Source: Rhyzopertha dominica
Lineage: Eukaryota > Arthropoda > Insecta > Coleoptera > Bostrichidae
DNA length: 64,000 bases
NCBI GenBank assembly: GCA_025024175.1
Contig: QCXZ01000003.1
Span: 17,008,392-17,072,391 of the forward strand
Direction of reading: 5' to 3'
The translations under genes and the position numbers were made by a program. A model generated the notes under the pieces. The model was given only the letters and a program-made list of their open reading frames with translations. It made no database searches and had not been told where the DNA came from. Positions 1 to 12,404 of the stretch are shown piece after piece. Positions within the stretch are counted from its first letter, which is position 1, and the number at the start of each line of letters is the position of its first letter.

Positions 1-330
1 TGTTGCCGTGCGTAACAAGTGTTTGTGTATCTTACCTTTTTACAAACAGTTTGCAGTAGGTGTACCAACCTCTTTGGTTTGTTAAATATAGATACTTGAA
101 CGTGTGCTGTTGAGTCCGCGAACAGAATTCCTGATATGCGTCACCTGTTTAAAAAATGTAATACTACTGATAGATTGTTCGCAGCAACACCACATAGCCT
201 TACAGGTTAAATTTATAATAATAAATAAGTAAACATCTGTTCTGCTCAATTCATCCGTATCCTTCGATTAATTTCGTCCGCGTTGGGACTCTTCCAACAG
301 AAATCCCGATGAATTGAGGAACTAACCAGA
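1..330. other. No feature recognised
   Basis: AT-rich sequence without a credible reading frame, RNA motif or terminal repeat. The last part may belong to the degenerate Penelope-like terminal region that follows, but the boundary is not visible. Confidence 0.5.
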
Positions 331-334
331 CTGT

Positions 335-600
335 CGCAGGTCACCTATATACCGGCACAAGGAGCTTGTGCACGTTAGAGTTAACGCTCTCAGCTCGTTC
401 TTCGCGGAACTGCTGTACAATCGCCACCAACGGATATGTCCCAACCACGCATCTGTTTCTGTTCAGTGCTACGTGATGCTGCAGAAAAATGTATATTGTT
501 GACATGTTGTTTTCCGGGTTGCTTCTCACGCTGCTTATTGGACATTAACGTTTCGACACTCATGTCGGTTTCTTCCTCAGAAATAGCTCTGAAACTGAGG
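335..600 (-). mobile_element. Penelope-like element terminal region (reverse copy)
   Basis: Read on the minus strand, this stretch carries a TATA-like word (GCCGGTATATAGG, about 341-356). Its part nearest 600 (CAGTTTCAGAGCTA followed by the CTGAGGA box) matches the terminal region of the Penelope-like copy near 44.05-44.11 kb almost base for base. It forms the left arm of a head-to-head inverted pair with 603-725. I infer a terminal repeat of the type that carries promoter activity in this class. No coding domain remains, so the assignment rests on similarity to the other copy, which is joined to reverse transcriptase sequence. Confidence 0.6.
543..584 (-). ncRNA. Hammerhead-like motif, copy 1 (degenerate)
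   Basis: On the minus strand: box CTGAGGA (574-580), hairpin with stem GAAAC/GTGTC (one mismatch), then GAAAC (550-554). The flank pairing next to the box is reduced to two base pairs. It resembles the better preserved copies at 603-644 and 44051-44092. One extra A separates the box from the stem, so it is hammerhead-like rather than a textbook match. Confidence 0.4.
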
Positions 601-602
601 AA

Positions 603-644
603 ACTTCTGAGGAAGACACCGACATGAGTGTTGAAACGTTAAGG
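603..644 (+). ncRNA. Hammerhead-like motif, copy 2
   Basis: Box CTGAGGA (607-613), one extra A, stem GACAC/GTGTT (last pair G-U), then GAAAC (633-637) and GTT. The CTT before the box can pair with AAG at 641-643, as stem I of a hammerhead would. The very short stem III fits the minimal hammerheads reported in Penelope-like retroelements. Self-cleavage is inference only. Confidence 0.5.
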
Positions 645-729
645 TCAAATAAGCAACGTGGTATGCAACCCGGAGAACAACATATTATCAATAACAGTCA
701 CGGAAACCTTCAAACCAAAATATATATTG

Positions 730-2235
730 TCTACCTGGAATTAGCCAACCATCTCAGAGAAGTCGGTTTACAAGCTCAAAAGATTTGATACTGGAAATTT
801 ATACGAAATAACCGTGTACATTGTTGTTGCAACTAACAATACTCGAAATAGTGTATACCCCACATTTATAAATGGCACTCTGCGCTCCGTCAATGAAGTA
901 CGCCTAACACGCAAACGCAGGTATACGCTTATATCAAGATATGCTTCAGGATATCGCCCATGGACAATTTTTTTGTTGAGAGTTCCGAAAGTATACCATA
1001 GATGAAAAACAAGAGACATTGACCTGGACCGTGACTCGAAGTCTGATTTATCGACTGATCCTGACATATTAACAGATGGCGCTGTTTGGCAGTCCATGAA
1101 ACTGCTTAACAGTGGCCACCCTTTCATTTGTCATTTTCAGTTTCTGTTTTAATTTAAAAATAGTGGGAAGCAAGAATAGCATCCCTTTTTCGAAAATTAT
1201 TTCACAGTTAATCGTAAAAAAACATGAAGTGTGAATAACTTACTAAAAAATATTTATTTCAAATAATATTAAAACTTGAATACATACTTCTTGTTTTCGA
1301 TACAGCATTTTACAATTGCAAATACGCGCTTTCGTTTAATATGAAAGTAATCTTCCGATAAAAAAAGCAACATTAATCGAAGTAAATCATAATAGTTTTG
1401 TATTTGTATTTTATCCCAGCACTTTCAAAAAACCATTATATATGAACCACACTCTTCTTTTACAAGGAACATTGTTGAGAAAAAGTGAGAAGCAAAAATG
1501 TTATTTTCATAATTAAACTGTTTTAATATCGATAGAGTGATACATACAGTGCATATCTAGGGCCTTCCTTCCACATGTCAACTTTTAAACGCATTTGAAA
1601 GTATAGCAGAAAGAATTGCTTCCTTTTATAGGTGATACTCCTACTCAACATCCAATACCGCGCCACAGTCCCTACCAATTTGAAAATAAAATGTGACATC
1701 TTACTTCAAGGTTACCTATATTGCCTACACGTTGCTCTAGAAAAATTCAGATTATCCATTTAAAGTTGCGGATGTTTCAATCTGAAAGCACTTCTGCACG
1801 TTCTAGAACGTATTAATGAAATTGTAACTTTTAAACGCGTTAATGAGCTGGAAGACCCGAGTGGCTGCCTGATATTCACTGAAGTGAGGAAAAGAGAAAA
1901 ATATCGAAAATGCCATTATAGTCTAATAATTTAGGTATTCAAGTTTTAGTAAATGTTAAAAATGTTATCACCGATGAGAAAATATTGTTTTTCCACTAAC
2001 TAATTCTTTATGTTGTTCACATAATCTTTTTTCGATTAACTGTAAAATACGATTTATGAAATTGTCTAAAATAACACACAAAGTTACTTAAATGCGTTGT
2101 ATTCTTGAATTTACATTTTTGCGTAAAATACTGTAATGCTGATTTATTTCCAGCAGATGGGTTGGAATATTTTATTAACCTAGCCCTTGAAACCTTAGTC
2201 TTTTTGGGTTAGACCGAGCCTGATCTTGGAATAAG
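730..2235. other. No feature recognised
   Basis: AT-rich DNA. A 119-codon minus-strand frame (768-1127) has no recognisable domain and overlaps a shorter plus-strand frame, which suggests chance. No inverted or direct repeat stands out. Confidence 0.5.
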
Positions 2236-2239
2236 GTTA

Positions 2240-2273
2240 ACGTTTCGCCCGCGCATGTAAGGGACATCATAAG
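2240..2273 (-). ncRNA. Hammerhead-like motif, copy 3
   Basis: Minus strand: CTTATGA (2267-2273, box with one substitution), one extra T, a stem in which CCC pairs with GGG, then CGAAAC (2242-2247) and GTT. The GTT before the box is complementary to AAC after GAAACGTT. It sits at the 5' side of the Penelope-like coding remnant, in the opposite orientation to it. Confidence 0.45.
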
Positions 2274-2289
2274 AACATGAATAAGGCGT

Positions 2290-3300
2290 ATGGAATATGG
2301 TACGAACCTAACGCGAGAAACTTTCACACATTTTCATTATAAGGTCTCACGGGTCTTCTTAGATCGTAATTTCCAACATTCTGATGTAAAATTCATGATG
2401 GAAATCGAAAGCAATGATTTTCTCCCATTTCTTGATGTCCTTGTCACTCGCCTAGCGGATGGTCGTTTGGGTTACTCTGTTTATCGCCAGCCACCCACAC
2501 AGATCGGTACTTGCATACATCTTCTAATCACTATACCTCATAAAAGCGTTCTGTCCTAAAATCTCATGTTAACCGTGCTATATCAATTTTGTAACCGGAC
2601 AAACTTCGAAGTGAATTGCAACACCTACGTAACAGTCTGGCCAACAACGGGTGTAATAACCGTGACATACAATCTGCAATTAATCGTCAGCTTTACTCCA
2701 CAACCAAACTAACTCTCCAACCCCAAAATTACAGTTTGACTGCTTTACTTCCCTATGTTTAAGTTGTCACAAACAGATTTGGCGAAATTCTTATGAAACA
2801 ACCCATCCGTTCTATCTTCCAACCCGCTTCGCAAATATCACAGATTCTTTCGCTTCTGAAGGACAAAATAAATCCTCTATATTGTACAGGATTTACAGCG
2901 TCCCTTATTCGTGCGGTGCGAAAAGGTAGATCTATTAAAAAATCCAGGCTTACTGAACATAAACGCTGCATATAATCAAGTTTCTTCACCCACACAGCAA
3001 TAGCTGAACATCAGCATGAAACCGGTCGAAATATTTTCTTTCCGTTTGGTACCCAATCATCCGAGGGCTATCCCTACTTTCACAATCTCCCACCTTTGCC
3101 GTCCAAGCATCCCCACCTTCCTCGTAACGCCACGTACAACGTTAAATACCGTTTTCATTCTCGTTCCTCCTTGGGATTTGGTTCAGTTCGGAAGTGTTTC
3201 TCGCGTTTGGTTTGTATCGTATTTCATACTCATTATTCCTGTCCTGGTGAAGCCCCTAGCAAGTGCTGGCGAAACGTTGATCTTATTTCAAAATGAGACG
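2290..3300 (+). mobile_element. Penelope-like retroelement, 3' half (RT tail and GIY-YIG endonuclease), decayed
   Basis: The frame at 2290-2559 reads MEIESNDFLPFLDVLVTR followed by DGRLGYSVYRQPPTQ, the characteristic C-terminal part of Penelope-type reverse transcriptase. The frame breaks at 2560 but similarity continues (NRAIS, DKLRSELQHLRN). About 2793-2975 corresponds to the GIY-YIG nuclease: IYSVPYSCG is visible in one frame and GRSIKKSRLTEHKRCI in another, with the YIGQT segment between them lost. AIAEHQHETGR follows at about 2997-3030. The element therefore lacks the RT palm and has several frameshifts, so it cannot encode a working protein. Hammerhead-like motifs lie at 2240-2273 (minus) and 3244-3280 (plus). 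Class assignment is firm; the exact ends are estimates. Confidence 0.85.
3244..3280 (+). ncRNA. Hammerhead-like motif, copy 4
   Basis: CTGGTGA (3244-3250, box with one substitution), one extra A, a stem GCC/GGC with an inner AGC/GCT pair, then GAAAC (3271-3275) and GTT. GTC before the box can pair with GAT after GAAACGTT (one G-U). It lies at the 3' end of the Penelope-like remnant in the same orientation. Confidence 0.45.
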
Positions 3301-3309
3301 CGGACCAAG

Positions 3310-6300
3310 CCAAGAAGACTAAAATTTCAAACTAACTCTGACCACGAAAGCTTACGTTCTTACATAAGCATTCTTCTCGAGTTTCATAACGAATTTAGTA
3401 ACTGTACGAAACTACTCTTGATGAATTTATTGTTGCTGTCTAAATATAATTTATCTTGGGTAGGTATATGAGCAACTCAAAACTAAATGCAGAGTACTTA
3501 TTTCACCCATTCAAATAGTTATATTCCACTGGCGCTGTACTCTAATATTACAGTTTAATGGCCGAATGTAAGTGGAGCGCCAGAATTAGATAACCATTAA
3601 GGATGTTGTTACAGCTATGCCTTATCGGCTGCTTATAACTACGAATAATGATTCAGTAAATGCGTGGAAACTAACTATCAAAGCGATATTACGGCAAATC
3701 AATATCGCACACGTGGTTCCTCCTAGTGGGCGATTTCGGAAATAACATGAATAAGTTATAATAAGCTGCTAAACTGTGTATTGCTTGTCAGCTCTGAAGA
3801 TATACTAACTTCCATCACGCACCATTCTGAACTGTCCAATCTAATCATTCAATAAATACACTTACACACAATGTTCTTGCAGAAAGTGTGTCTTTATATT
3901 GATTTTTAGCAGGAGCTGAATGCTTCTGGATAATTTGGGTACTAACCCTTATCCTTTTTTTTTGGAAAAATCACCGCCACTAATCCCAACGATGACAAAA
4001 TATATCAAGCTGACGCATGATGTTTCGATCAATCCTACAATCTTTGGTATGTAAAAATTGTGTGCAATTTTAGGATCTTTCGTCTCTGTACGTTACATTG
4101 TTCAGTTGTAACTCCATTTATATGTGGTCTGACGTCTTTTTGCATATTTGATATTAAACCATGTTAGTTATTATATTATCACGTTATTAGTCATCTCTTT
4201 TGTTTCATGCACTTGGTTCCATACATTTAAATGAGGTTGTATGAAGCTAGTCTTTCTTTTTCCTTATGAAGTTAATATTCTGTAATACTTTTACACCCTC
4301 ACCTCCCATGTATTTCAATATTTCAGGTGATATTTGCTCAGTTCCTTCCACCTTACCACTCGTTAATACCTTTATGGATCCTTCCGTTGCCTTTATCCTT
4401 ATATCCTAATATTTATCATGTTCTTCCTCCTCACCAACTGTTCAATATTCTGCCTCTGATATGTGTTGCTACCAAAATTTTTATAAAACGAACCATATTT
4501 GTACTATTTTTAAAGTTTGTATGAATGTTTCCCTATTTGTTTTTGATGTGCCCTACAGGCAACACTTTTGCATTTCTTCATCTTCTTTCATGCTTTATAA
4601 AATATATTTTTAGCTGCTTATTTTCTTCCTATTTCTGTCCAAATGTATTTCACTTCTCATTTTGGCAATTTCCTGTATTTTCTGTTATTTGTCTGGTTAT
4701 CTTGTACTGTTCAAGTGCTTCAAAAGTATTACAACGTTGGTAGCTTTTCTTTCACCTTTTTATAACTTCCTGTTCTTGTTTTAGCATTTATGTCTTCATC
4801 TCTGTTTATACACATTTTGCGTATGCTGGTCAATATCTAATCTTCTCTTCAGGCTAAATGGTAATTGCGTGATGTTCTGACGGTATGGCTCTGCTGTATT
4901 TCATCATGTTATGCTGATCTTTGGGGTTGCCAAAAAAGTAAAGTTGTTTGGTGTTCCTTGAACATCCGGCTTATTACAACTTAGCCAGAAGAGAAGCGAT
5001 TGAACAACAACAAACGTGTATAACAAAATTATAGATAGTGCTACTGGGCGTTTTAATTTCTATGTCAGTCAGTATATTTCTAATAATCCAGCTTACGAAT
5101 TACATATAGGTAGGTACTAGGTATACTGTAGTAGATAATAATAATAGGTAAGTTCATCCTATTACTCATTTTATTACTATTATAGTAGTTACTGCATCAT
5201 TTTTCTATGTTGTATTAATTTTTTAATTGGTATAGGTTCATCAAAAGAGACACAAGACAGATGGTTCAAGGCATGGACGTCTTGGGCCTTGGCCTAGGCC
5301 TTTTTCAACATTTATTTCATACAGATGTACACACTGTACGGCTTCTCAACAAGGCCCATCCCCATTAACTCTAAATTACCGAACAACTGACGAAATTAAC
5401 GAACGTCATTTATCCTGCTTTTTTACCAAAGAATTTAACACTGTTGGTGTTTTTCTTACCATGATTTAGCAATACGATACTATGGAAATAATACCACACA
5501 TAAATGTAGAAGAAGACCCAGACCGGGGCCAAATGTCCATGCTTTGTTACATAGCCGGTACCCTCTACGAAAAAGCGACTTGCTTCTTCTCTATCATCAT
5601 GATGCTCATGACTTATATTGTTCTTATCTAGAACTAGTCTTTTTTACCAATTCATGTGTGTGTGTGTGTGTTAGCTATATGTCCCATTTATTTTTGTTTC
5701 CGTTCCATTCTAGATAGTATAGTTTTATGTAGAACTTTTAAAGTACTTTCTTTAATTAATACGTTTAATTAAATATATTTTTGTCTTTTGTAAGAGAAAT
5801 ACGCGTTAATGAGAGATACCATGCTACTAACTGCGACAATCAATAATAATCATCCGCCGCTAAATATTATGTTTTTGATATCCCCAATGTCTTATTTAGA
5901 GTGCAGTTTGACTCCAACATTGATTAGCTGCTAACCATATAGGGTCTTAGTAGGGGTCAGAATGACTTCATGTTTATACACATCACGATGATTGTTAATA
6001 CCATTTGGGTACAATTATGCCGTAGACGGATTTTATTTGCATTAAGGAGTTTGCTGTATTCAGGAAAGACTGATTATAGTGTGTTTAATTTCATCGGGTA
6101 TGACTAAAACTAAAAATATCAGTATCATCGACAATAATTACAGTTTCTTCTTTATCACAACTAGTTTGTGGCCATCTTGATTCTTGACTGAATCAGATGT
6201 ATATCAATTCACACAGATTATGAATGATGGAATTAGATGCTGGTCCTAAAAACTAATGCATTTTCTAAAATCTAAATAAATATGCTGAGATGCATGCCTT

Positions 6301-8985
6301 TTGTGTAGTTTTGAATTTCTTTGTGCCAAAAATATTTGTTTTGTTTGTTTTGAATTCTGATTTTAGGATGTTTCACAACAACCGTATGTCAACCCACTTG
6401 TATAATATACTGCCATTTTTTATAAGTGATCTTAATACTTAATGTTTTTTGTTAGCTGTAGTTCATCAAATCTATACTTTTTTAAACCATTGTTTTCTGA
6501 AGCTTGTTTTTAACCTATCTAGTTTAGCGATTTAAGCATCTTTCATAACTAGTGCACCGTTGGATGCATTCAGTTTATTTAAATGGTATATGGTCTTTAG
6601 CTAACCTTTGCCTTACTTTTAGTGTACTTGATATTGCAAATCGGGCAAGATGAACTGCAGGGTAAGGGGCATCATCCATAATAATATACGCTTCGTAATC
6701 AGTGGCCGTAAGGCTCGAATGAATTTTGGGTCAGCTACTTTTAAAGTGGCCTCATTCATTTTTATTATCATCAGCGTCTACGATCAAAACATGTCTTGGT
6801 AAGGATCCATCTTCGATTTCAGCATTGAAATTTAAGCTTATCTTTTTTATACTTTTAAAACCTGACGCAATACGTTTTTTTTTAATACNTACCACCAATA
6901 AGGTTGACCACCATTTTCAAATACTCAAGTTTCGTTGATAAATACAAATATTACATTTTACTTTAGAAACTCCGCAAACTTTTCACAAAAATTTGCTCTG
7001 TGCCAAACGTTTTGTATAGCGCCACCATAAGGATCATTCACCTATTAATCTTATATACAATAAAGAGAGGGTAGTTCTATGTTCCCATGGAACAGAATTT
7101 ACTATAGACGTTTTCTAGTAAAAATCTAGATTTCGAAGAATATTTAAACATTTTATACTTCACATGATGAAATTTGAAAATTTTGATGTGGGCTGTAATT
7201 GATGGTAAGCATTCGTCATATGGCCTTCAGATGCCCTATTAAGGGTAGGCCGCTACGACAGCTCGAATTTCGGCGGCAAATGAGCGGGGTTCTGAGTTCC
7301 TATTTTTATTTAAGTATTGATCAATGGAATATTTGAAATCAGCAAAATTATTTTTAAAAAAAGGGCGCCACCAGCTTTCACTTTATAATTAAATTTTGAA
7401 AAAAAGGGCAAAAATTTGGAATTGCCTAGTTTTTAATAAAACGACTATTGGAGGCGAATAATAAACTTTATGCAATTTAAATTTCATCAAGTACATTATA
7501 TAATAAATCTTATGTTTTAAATTTTCAATGAACTTAAGTTTAACGGAATCGAATTTAACAATAGTAAGAGTGAGGCCTGCCCCAAAGCTTTGCTTCAGTT
7601 CACATGCGTTTTAAAGAAATGTATAGAATATATGAATGAAATGTTACGTGTAAAGATTTTTAAATGCAGTTTTTGAAAAATCTCAAAAAAGTGATTGAAA
7701 TGGTACACTTAGCTGTCCACGCCAGCTGCCAAGGATGGTCCGTGTTCTTTCAGGCTACTTCGGGGTGCCGCGCCATCTTATTAGTTGAAATTTATCACGG
7801 CCCCCTTCAAACAGCTGCAACGGCGTTCCCCTTTCAGGTACACATAAGGTGGCTCGAAATTTGGCTGCTTAAACGAATTGGCTATTTGGACCTATTTGAC
7901 GGTAGTATGTCTAAAGGTCCCACCTTAGAACACTAACGTAATTGTAAAATCGGCGTTAGTTAAAAAATATAAATAAAATTTAGCCAATACCTCGTTCTTA
8001 CTGAGGGTTACTTTCGTTTCGGCTAAAAAGCTGGTGTGCACAGAACTCAAATGTACCGCTGAATTTAAATTAAAAGGTAAGTATTGCAAAAGGCTAGCGC
8101 ACTCGTCAAACGATTCTTCCAGAATGCCCTCCGTACGCTATGGAGTGCAAAATTTTATCGGGCGGCAAAAACTGTTGAAGGATTTTACTCGCGATACCTA
8201 ATTATACTGAATGTTGTGCGTTTGATTAAGTTTTAGGAATATTTAATACGAATGTCCGCATACTACCGTTTCGATTTATGGTATTTTAAGAGAGAAAAAA
8301 CACGTTACAGTCAATGCCAATTACTTTCGGTGATGTATAGGGTTCAGGCGGCGGACTCCTCGCAATTTTTTCAATAATACTAGTTAACAACAGCAAAATG
8401 AAATACCAAATAATACTACATAGCTAGCTGTTAACTAACTATATTCTATTTAGTTAAAAGGATTTCTCTCAGTCTAGATTTGATAAACTCTAAATGACAA
8501 TGATTGAAATATACAAAACATGACAGCTGCGAGGTTATGAGGTGTAGTTTGTTTAATGCTCCCTCAGAGTTTTTAGTAATACCAATATTGGTAAATAAAA
8601 AATTCCGTTCTGAAATAACTATTACGAAACGCAAATTGCGTATCCTAATGGCGCCATTAAAAACACAAAATAGAAAGATGCATCCTTAATCATTAATTCC
8701 GCATATCTTATTCATAGCAGTAGTAGTTATATTTTATTGTTAAGTTGGCGTGAATTGGTAACATTATTTTTCTTTGCCGGTTTGTTGTGTCAATATGCTT
8801 TTACACTCAAATGTTGGATAAATATTTTAATGAAATTAAAAATAAAATAAAATGTCTTTTATAAAGTATAACCACACTAAACAGATCCACTACTGTCCTG
8901 TCTCAGTAACAATTCTATGTGTTTCCTTTACAGTATATGAGGATACTTAAAATAAATGTTGCTTGGCTACGAATAGCTCTACAAA
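3310..8985. other. No gene recognised
   Basis: Long AT-rich stretch. 4320-4760 is pyrimidine-rich with two abutting short frames of no known domain. A short (GT)n run lies at about 5657-5670. A 90-codon frame at 7664-7936 and shorter frames on both strands show no motif I recognise. One N is present at 6889. Confidence 0.5.
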
Positions 8986-8989
8986 CGAT

Positions 8990-9525
8990 TCGAAGCGTCC
9001 GTTTTTTTTCAGGCGAATTCAAACTTTAACGAAATACCGATAGGTGGCGTCCAATTTTAAGTGTATAATTTTTAAGTTAAGCATAATGTGACACATTTTT
9101 TTTTACTGGATATACGTCGGGTTTTATTTTGATTTCAGGTTATAAAATTACAAATACCACCATTCAGTTTATCGTTATGAGTATAAAATTACCGTACATT
9201 AAAATGTTTATCGCAATACAACAATTAATAATCTATGTACAACTGCACATTTATTTGGTTGTCTACTCTAAGCGACCTTAAATATCGTCAAATTGAATGT
9301 TAAATAACGAATTTAGGAAAACTCATACTATCATAAGCTCAAAAACACTTAAAATGCAAATGAAGCGTGTGAAATAGTACTTAATTAAAAAAAACTGAGC
9401 ATCTAACCTTATCCGTGTTGTAACTGTTTAGAGCATACTGAATGTTTACATAACATATTCCTTTGTTACGTCCTCCTATTGCATGATCATTACTATGTGT
9501 TTCACTCTAAATAAGATTACAAAAA
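8990..9525 (+). repeat. Direct repeat, copy A
   Basis: About 530 bp that align collinearly, with substitutions and indels, to 10700-11235. Shared landmarks in the same order are TTAAGTGTAT, AATGTGACA, TTCAGTTTAT, AAATTACCGTA, CTCTAAGC, GAGCATA and GTTTCACT. No coding capacity is visible. It could be one of two terminal repeats of an old element or a dispersed repeat inserted twice. Confidence 0.7.
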
Positions 9526-9529
9526 AGAG

Positions 9530-10690
9530 CAATAAATGTAAAAATCTTACACCTTTAAGTTTCCGCCATCTACCTCTTTCTAAAAGCGGGCCACTTTTGT
9601 AGCATGAACGTTATCTTTTTAAGTGGAGTTATCCGTATACGTGGCTGTTGTCATTTCAGTTGTGACAAACAGCTTGGGAATATGAAATAAAGGTTGGTAT
9701 ACCACAAAATGCATGTGAAATTTCAAAAGCAAGCGATATGCTCTGTGTTTACACAACAATTCTTATATGTTTCTAATGTGATCCTTCTGAATGTTCTAAA
9801 TGCACAATACGAGGAAGTGTTAAATGGCAACAGATCTGCGTAAATCCCGCAGTAGATTTCGGGGAGACCCAATGAGCTCAAGAAACTAAGCGGATCAATT
9901 CGTGGAGCAGCATCCGTGCAAGTGGTCGACGAAAGCGTTTAGATGCCGAAATCGCTGGCCGCGTTTTGATTTCCAAACCGCGTCGGCGACCGCATGTTCC
10001 TGCCAACTTGTACATATTTCATAACATGGATGTATCATACATCAGCGAATCTGACGAGAACAACAGTCGTGACCACCGTAACAGTTTGTATAAATATAGG
10101 GCAGCGAGGCGCGTTACGGTAGCACCGTCTGGCGCGTACAGATAGCAATCGATCCGCAGCTTGATTTATTAGTTCGCTGCACAATTAGCGTGTAAGCGTG
10201 GCCGTAGACATAACACAATCCTGGGTCCCACCCTCAGCACACTTAATGTAATTCATGCTCCCATTTGCCCTTTCTGCGACGGTCTTGGATTGTTTGACGA
10301 CTGGTTAAGAAATGGCGGATGCGCCGGACGTGGCGACAATGGCCTGTATACCCGTCGGATGTTAAACCTTATTTGTTCAATATCTTTCAGCAGGGTTGAC
10401 TTCACAGTCCTTATTTCATTTTCATGTAAAATTTCAAATTAAATTGCTCTAATTACGGATGAAGGATATAGACTTCTTGAACGACTACAGTGTTGTGTAA
10501 TACCGGGTGTTCATAGGAGAGTGTAAACTAAGCTGCTGATTACTTTTGTCTTTTTTAACGTACGTCAGAGTAGTGGTGCAAAAAATCGGATTGTCATTTG
10601 CGTCGATTGTCAAATGAGCTTCGTTATTGTTGTCTGCTTTTTCCAGAATCTACGGTTTCCGTATTAGTCACAGGTACGGGTAACTCCACC
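9530..10690. other. Spacer between the direct repeats, partly GC-richer
   Basis: From about 9820 to 10350 base composition is visibly more GC-rich than the surroundings. A TATA-like word TATAAATATAGGGCAGCG occurs near 10090. No domain is readable in any frame. If the flanking repeats are terminal repeats, this would be a degenerate internal region, but no primer-binding site or polypurine tract is evident. Confidence 0.35.
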
Positions 10691-10699
10691 AAGGATACC

Positions 10700-11235
10700 A
10701 TAAAAAGGATTCTGTAGCATCCTTGTTTTTGTGAGCAAATTCAATTTCTTACGGATTGCCTATAGGTGTCACTTCATGTTAAGTGTATGATTAAAAAAAA
10801 ATAAAACACAATGTGACAGAATCTCTAATTATTGGGTAAACGTTAGGTTTTTTAATATTAATTGCAGATAAAGTAACAAATACCAACAGTTCAGTTTATT
10901 GCAATAAGTATGAAATTACCGTATAATAAGGACACGTATCGTAATGTAACAACTAAGAATTGTATATGTATAATATTATACATATATTAATCTGTCTGCT
11001 CTAAGCAACCTTAAATTTCGTCAATCGAATGCTAAACAGCGAAATTAGCAAAGTTAAACTGGTGTAAGGTAATTAAAACTTATGAAACAGTACTTTTTAA
11101 AAATAGAGCACTTAATCTATTTGTTATTGTAACTGCTCAGAGCATATTGAAGGTTTGTGTTAAATATTACTATGTCACTTCCTCCTACCAGTTGATCATT
11201 ATATGAGTTTCACTGTCAATAAGATGACATTAAAA
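10700..11235 (+). repeat. Direct repeat, copy B
   Basis: Partner of 8990-9525 in the same orientation, about 1.17 kb downstream. It contains an extra AT-rich palindromic insertion (TATGTATAATATTATACATA near 10965-10985) absent from copy A. Confidence 0.7.
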
Positions 11236-11504
11236 AAAGAAAAAAATTACAAACGAATCTAGTATTTATTTTCTTACCTGTGGAAAGTAATGGTATTTTT
11301 TCCTTTGCCGCTTTTTTAAATAATACAATAACATTGCGACAATTAAATTCGTTTTAAATTAAAAAAAACATTTTCGTAAGAGGCAATGTAAAAATCATAT
11401 ACTATACATAACATCGTATTTTCATCACTGCAATAAATGAAGAATACGTCAAATGTGCATCAAATTATACGCACTAATTTACACAGCAGGCACGACGTTC
11501 GCCT

Positions 11505-11800
11505 AGAAAGAGAAAACCGCACAGTTAAATGGGAAAAAGTTGTACATTTATTTGCTCCACAATATGATGACATATAATTACGGATAGCCTCTTGGGTTTA
11601 AAAATATTTTTAAAAATCTGAAAATTTGGAAAATCTGTTTTTACTCATGCTTATGCTGTTACTAATTTTGAACAAAATACACTTGCACATTGTTTATATT
11701 GATATCGAATGAAATAAAACCAAACATCTTCGGGTCAAGGCTAACCCTAGTATTAAATAGTTTTTATTTTCTTATGGGCGTCATATCAAATTACAGCAAT
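11505..11800 (+). repeat. Inverted dispersed repeat, left copy
   Basis: Matches the reverse complement of about 13440-13725. Shared blocks in order are CAGTTAAATGGGAA, CATTTATTTGCTC, CCTCTTGG, GAAAATTTGGAAA and TTTCTTATGGGCGTCATAT. In both copies one frame reads TVKWE near the start, but stops follow. Family unknown. Confidence 0.7.
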
Positions 11801-11809
11801 AAATTAATT

Positions 11810-12400
11810 TTTTTATCTGATTTATTATTTATTTTTTAAATAAATTTTTGTTTTACAATTGGATCAGAAGCTCCAAAAATATTTGTTGTTTTGTAAACGA
11901 AAGCTGTCAGTTGCACACTGTTAAAACAAATTAATCTTGGATTACAAATGTTTTTGGAAGAAGAAATATAAGAGTGATATTATAACTTTGTAGTGTAGAA
12001 AAAAAGTTGTTGCATGAAGTAGACTGTATTTCGAAAGATTTCCCGAAACGCCAACCGTATGAGAAATGTATACGAAGGCAAAAATGTGGGGAAAAAAGAC
12101 CTTTTCAGAATATTTTACATGTATTACAGGAAGCGATACCAGTACCATTAATTACTTTCAGTAAAACTAAATGAAGTCGACTGTTTTACTATAATATAAT
12201 TATAAATAATTTATAATTTATAATTAGCTGGGAATGAATATACGACTTTGAAGATTAGATTTTATTTAGATAAGTAACAAAACATGAGAACACATCAACT
12301 ACAACAACACAACATACGAGGTGTACCTAATTGAAACATCTACAGCACCATTCCAATTAAAAAATTAAATATTTTTTCATGTTTGCTACTATACTGTTAA
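11810..12400. other. No feature recognised
   Basis: AT-rich stretch between the inverted repeat copy and the foldback element. Short frames only. Confidence 0.5.
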
Positions 12401-12404
12401 TATA

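Larger units (their letters stand above)
502..685. repeat. Head-to-head inverted repeat of two Penelope-like termini
   Basis: The left arm (502-580) and right arm (607-685) are inverted copies with only scattered mismatches. Both contain the CTGAGGA box, the GACATGAGTGT loop region and the GAAACGTT word. The ~26-bp centre holds the flank of the left copy. Beyond 685 the right arm continues to about 725 with similarity (CACGGAAaCCTTCAAACCAAA) to the copy near 43.98-44.02 kb. Opposed terminal repeats are a known arrangement in Penelope-like elements. Confidence 0.8.

Noticed and set aside
768..1127. 119-codon minus-strand frame as a gene
   Set aside because: No recognisable motif and overlaps an opposite-strand frame; likely chance.
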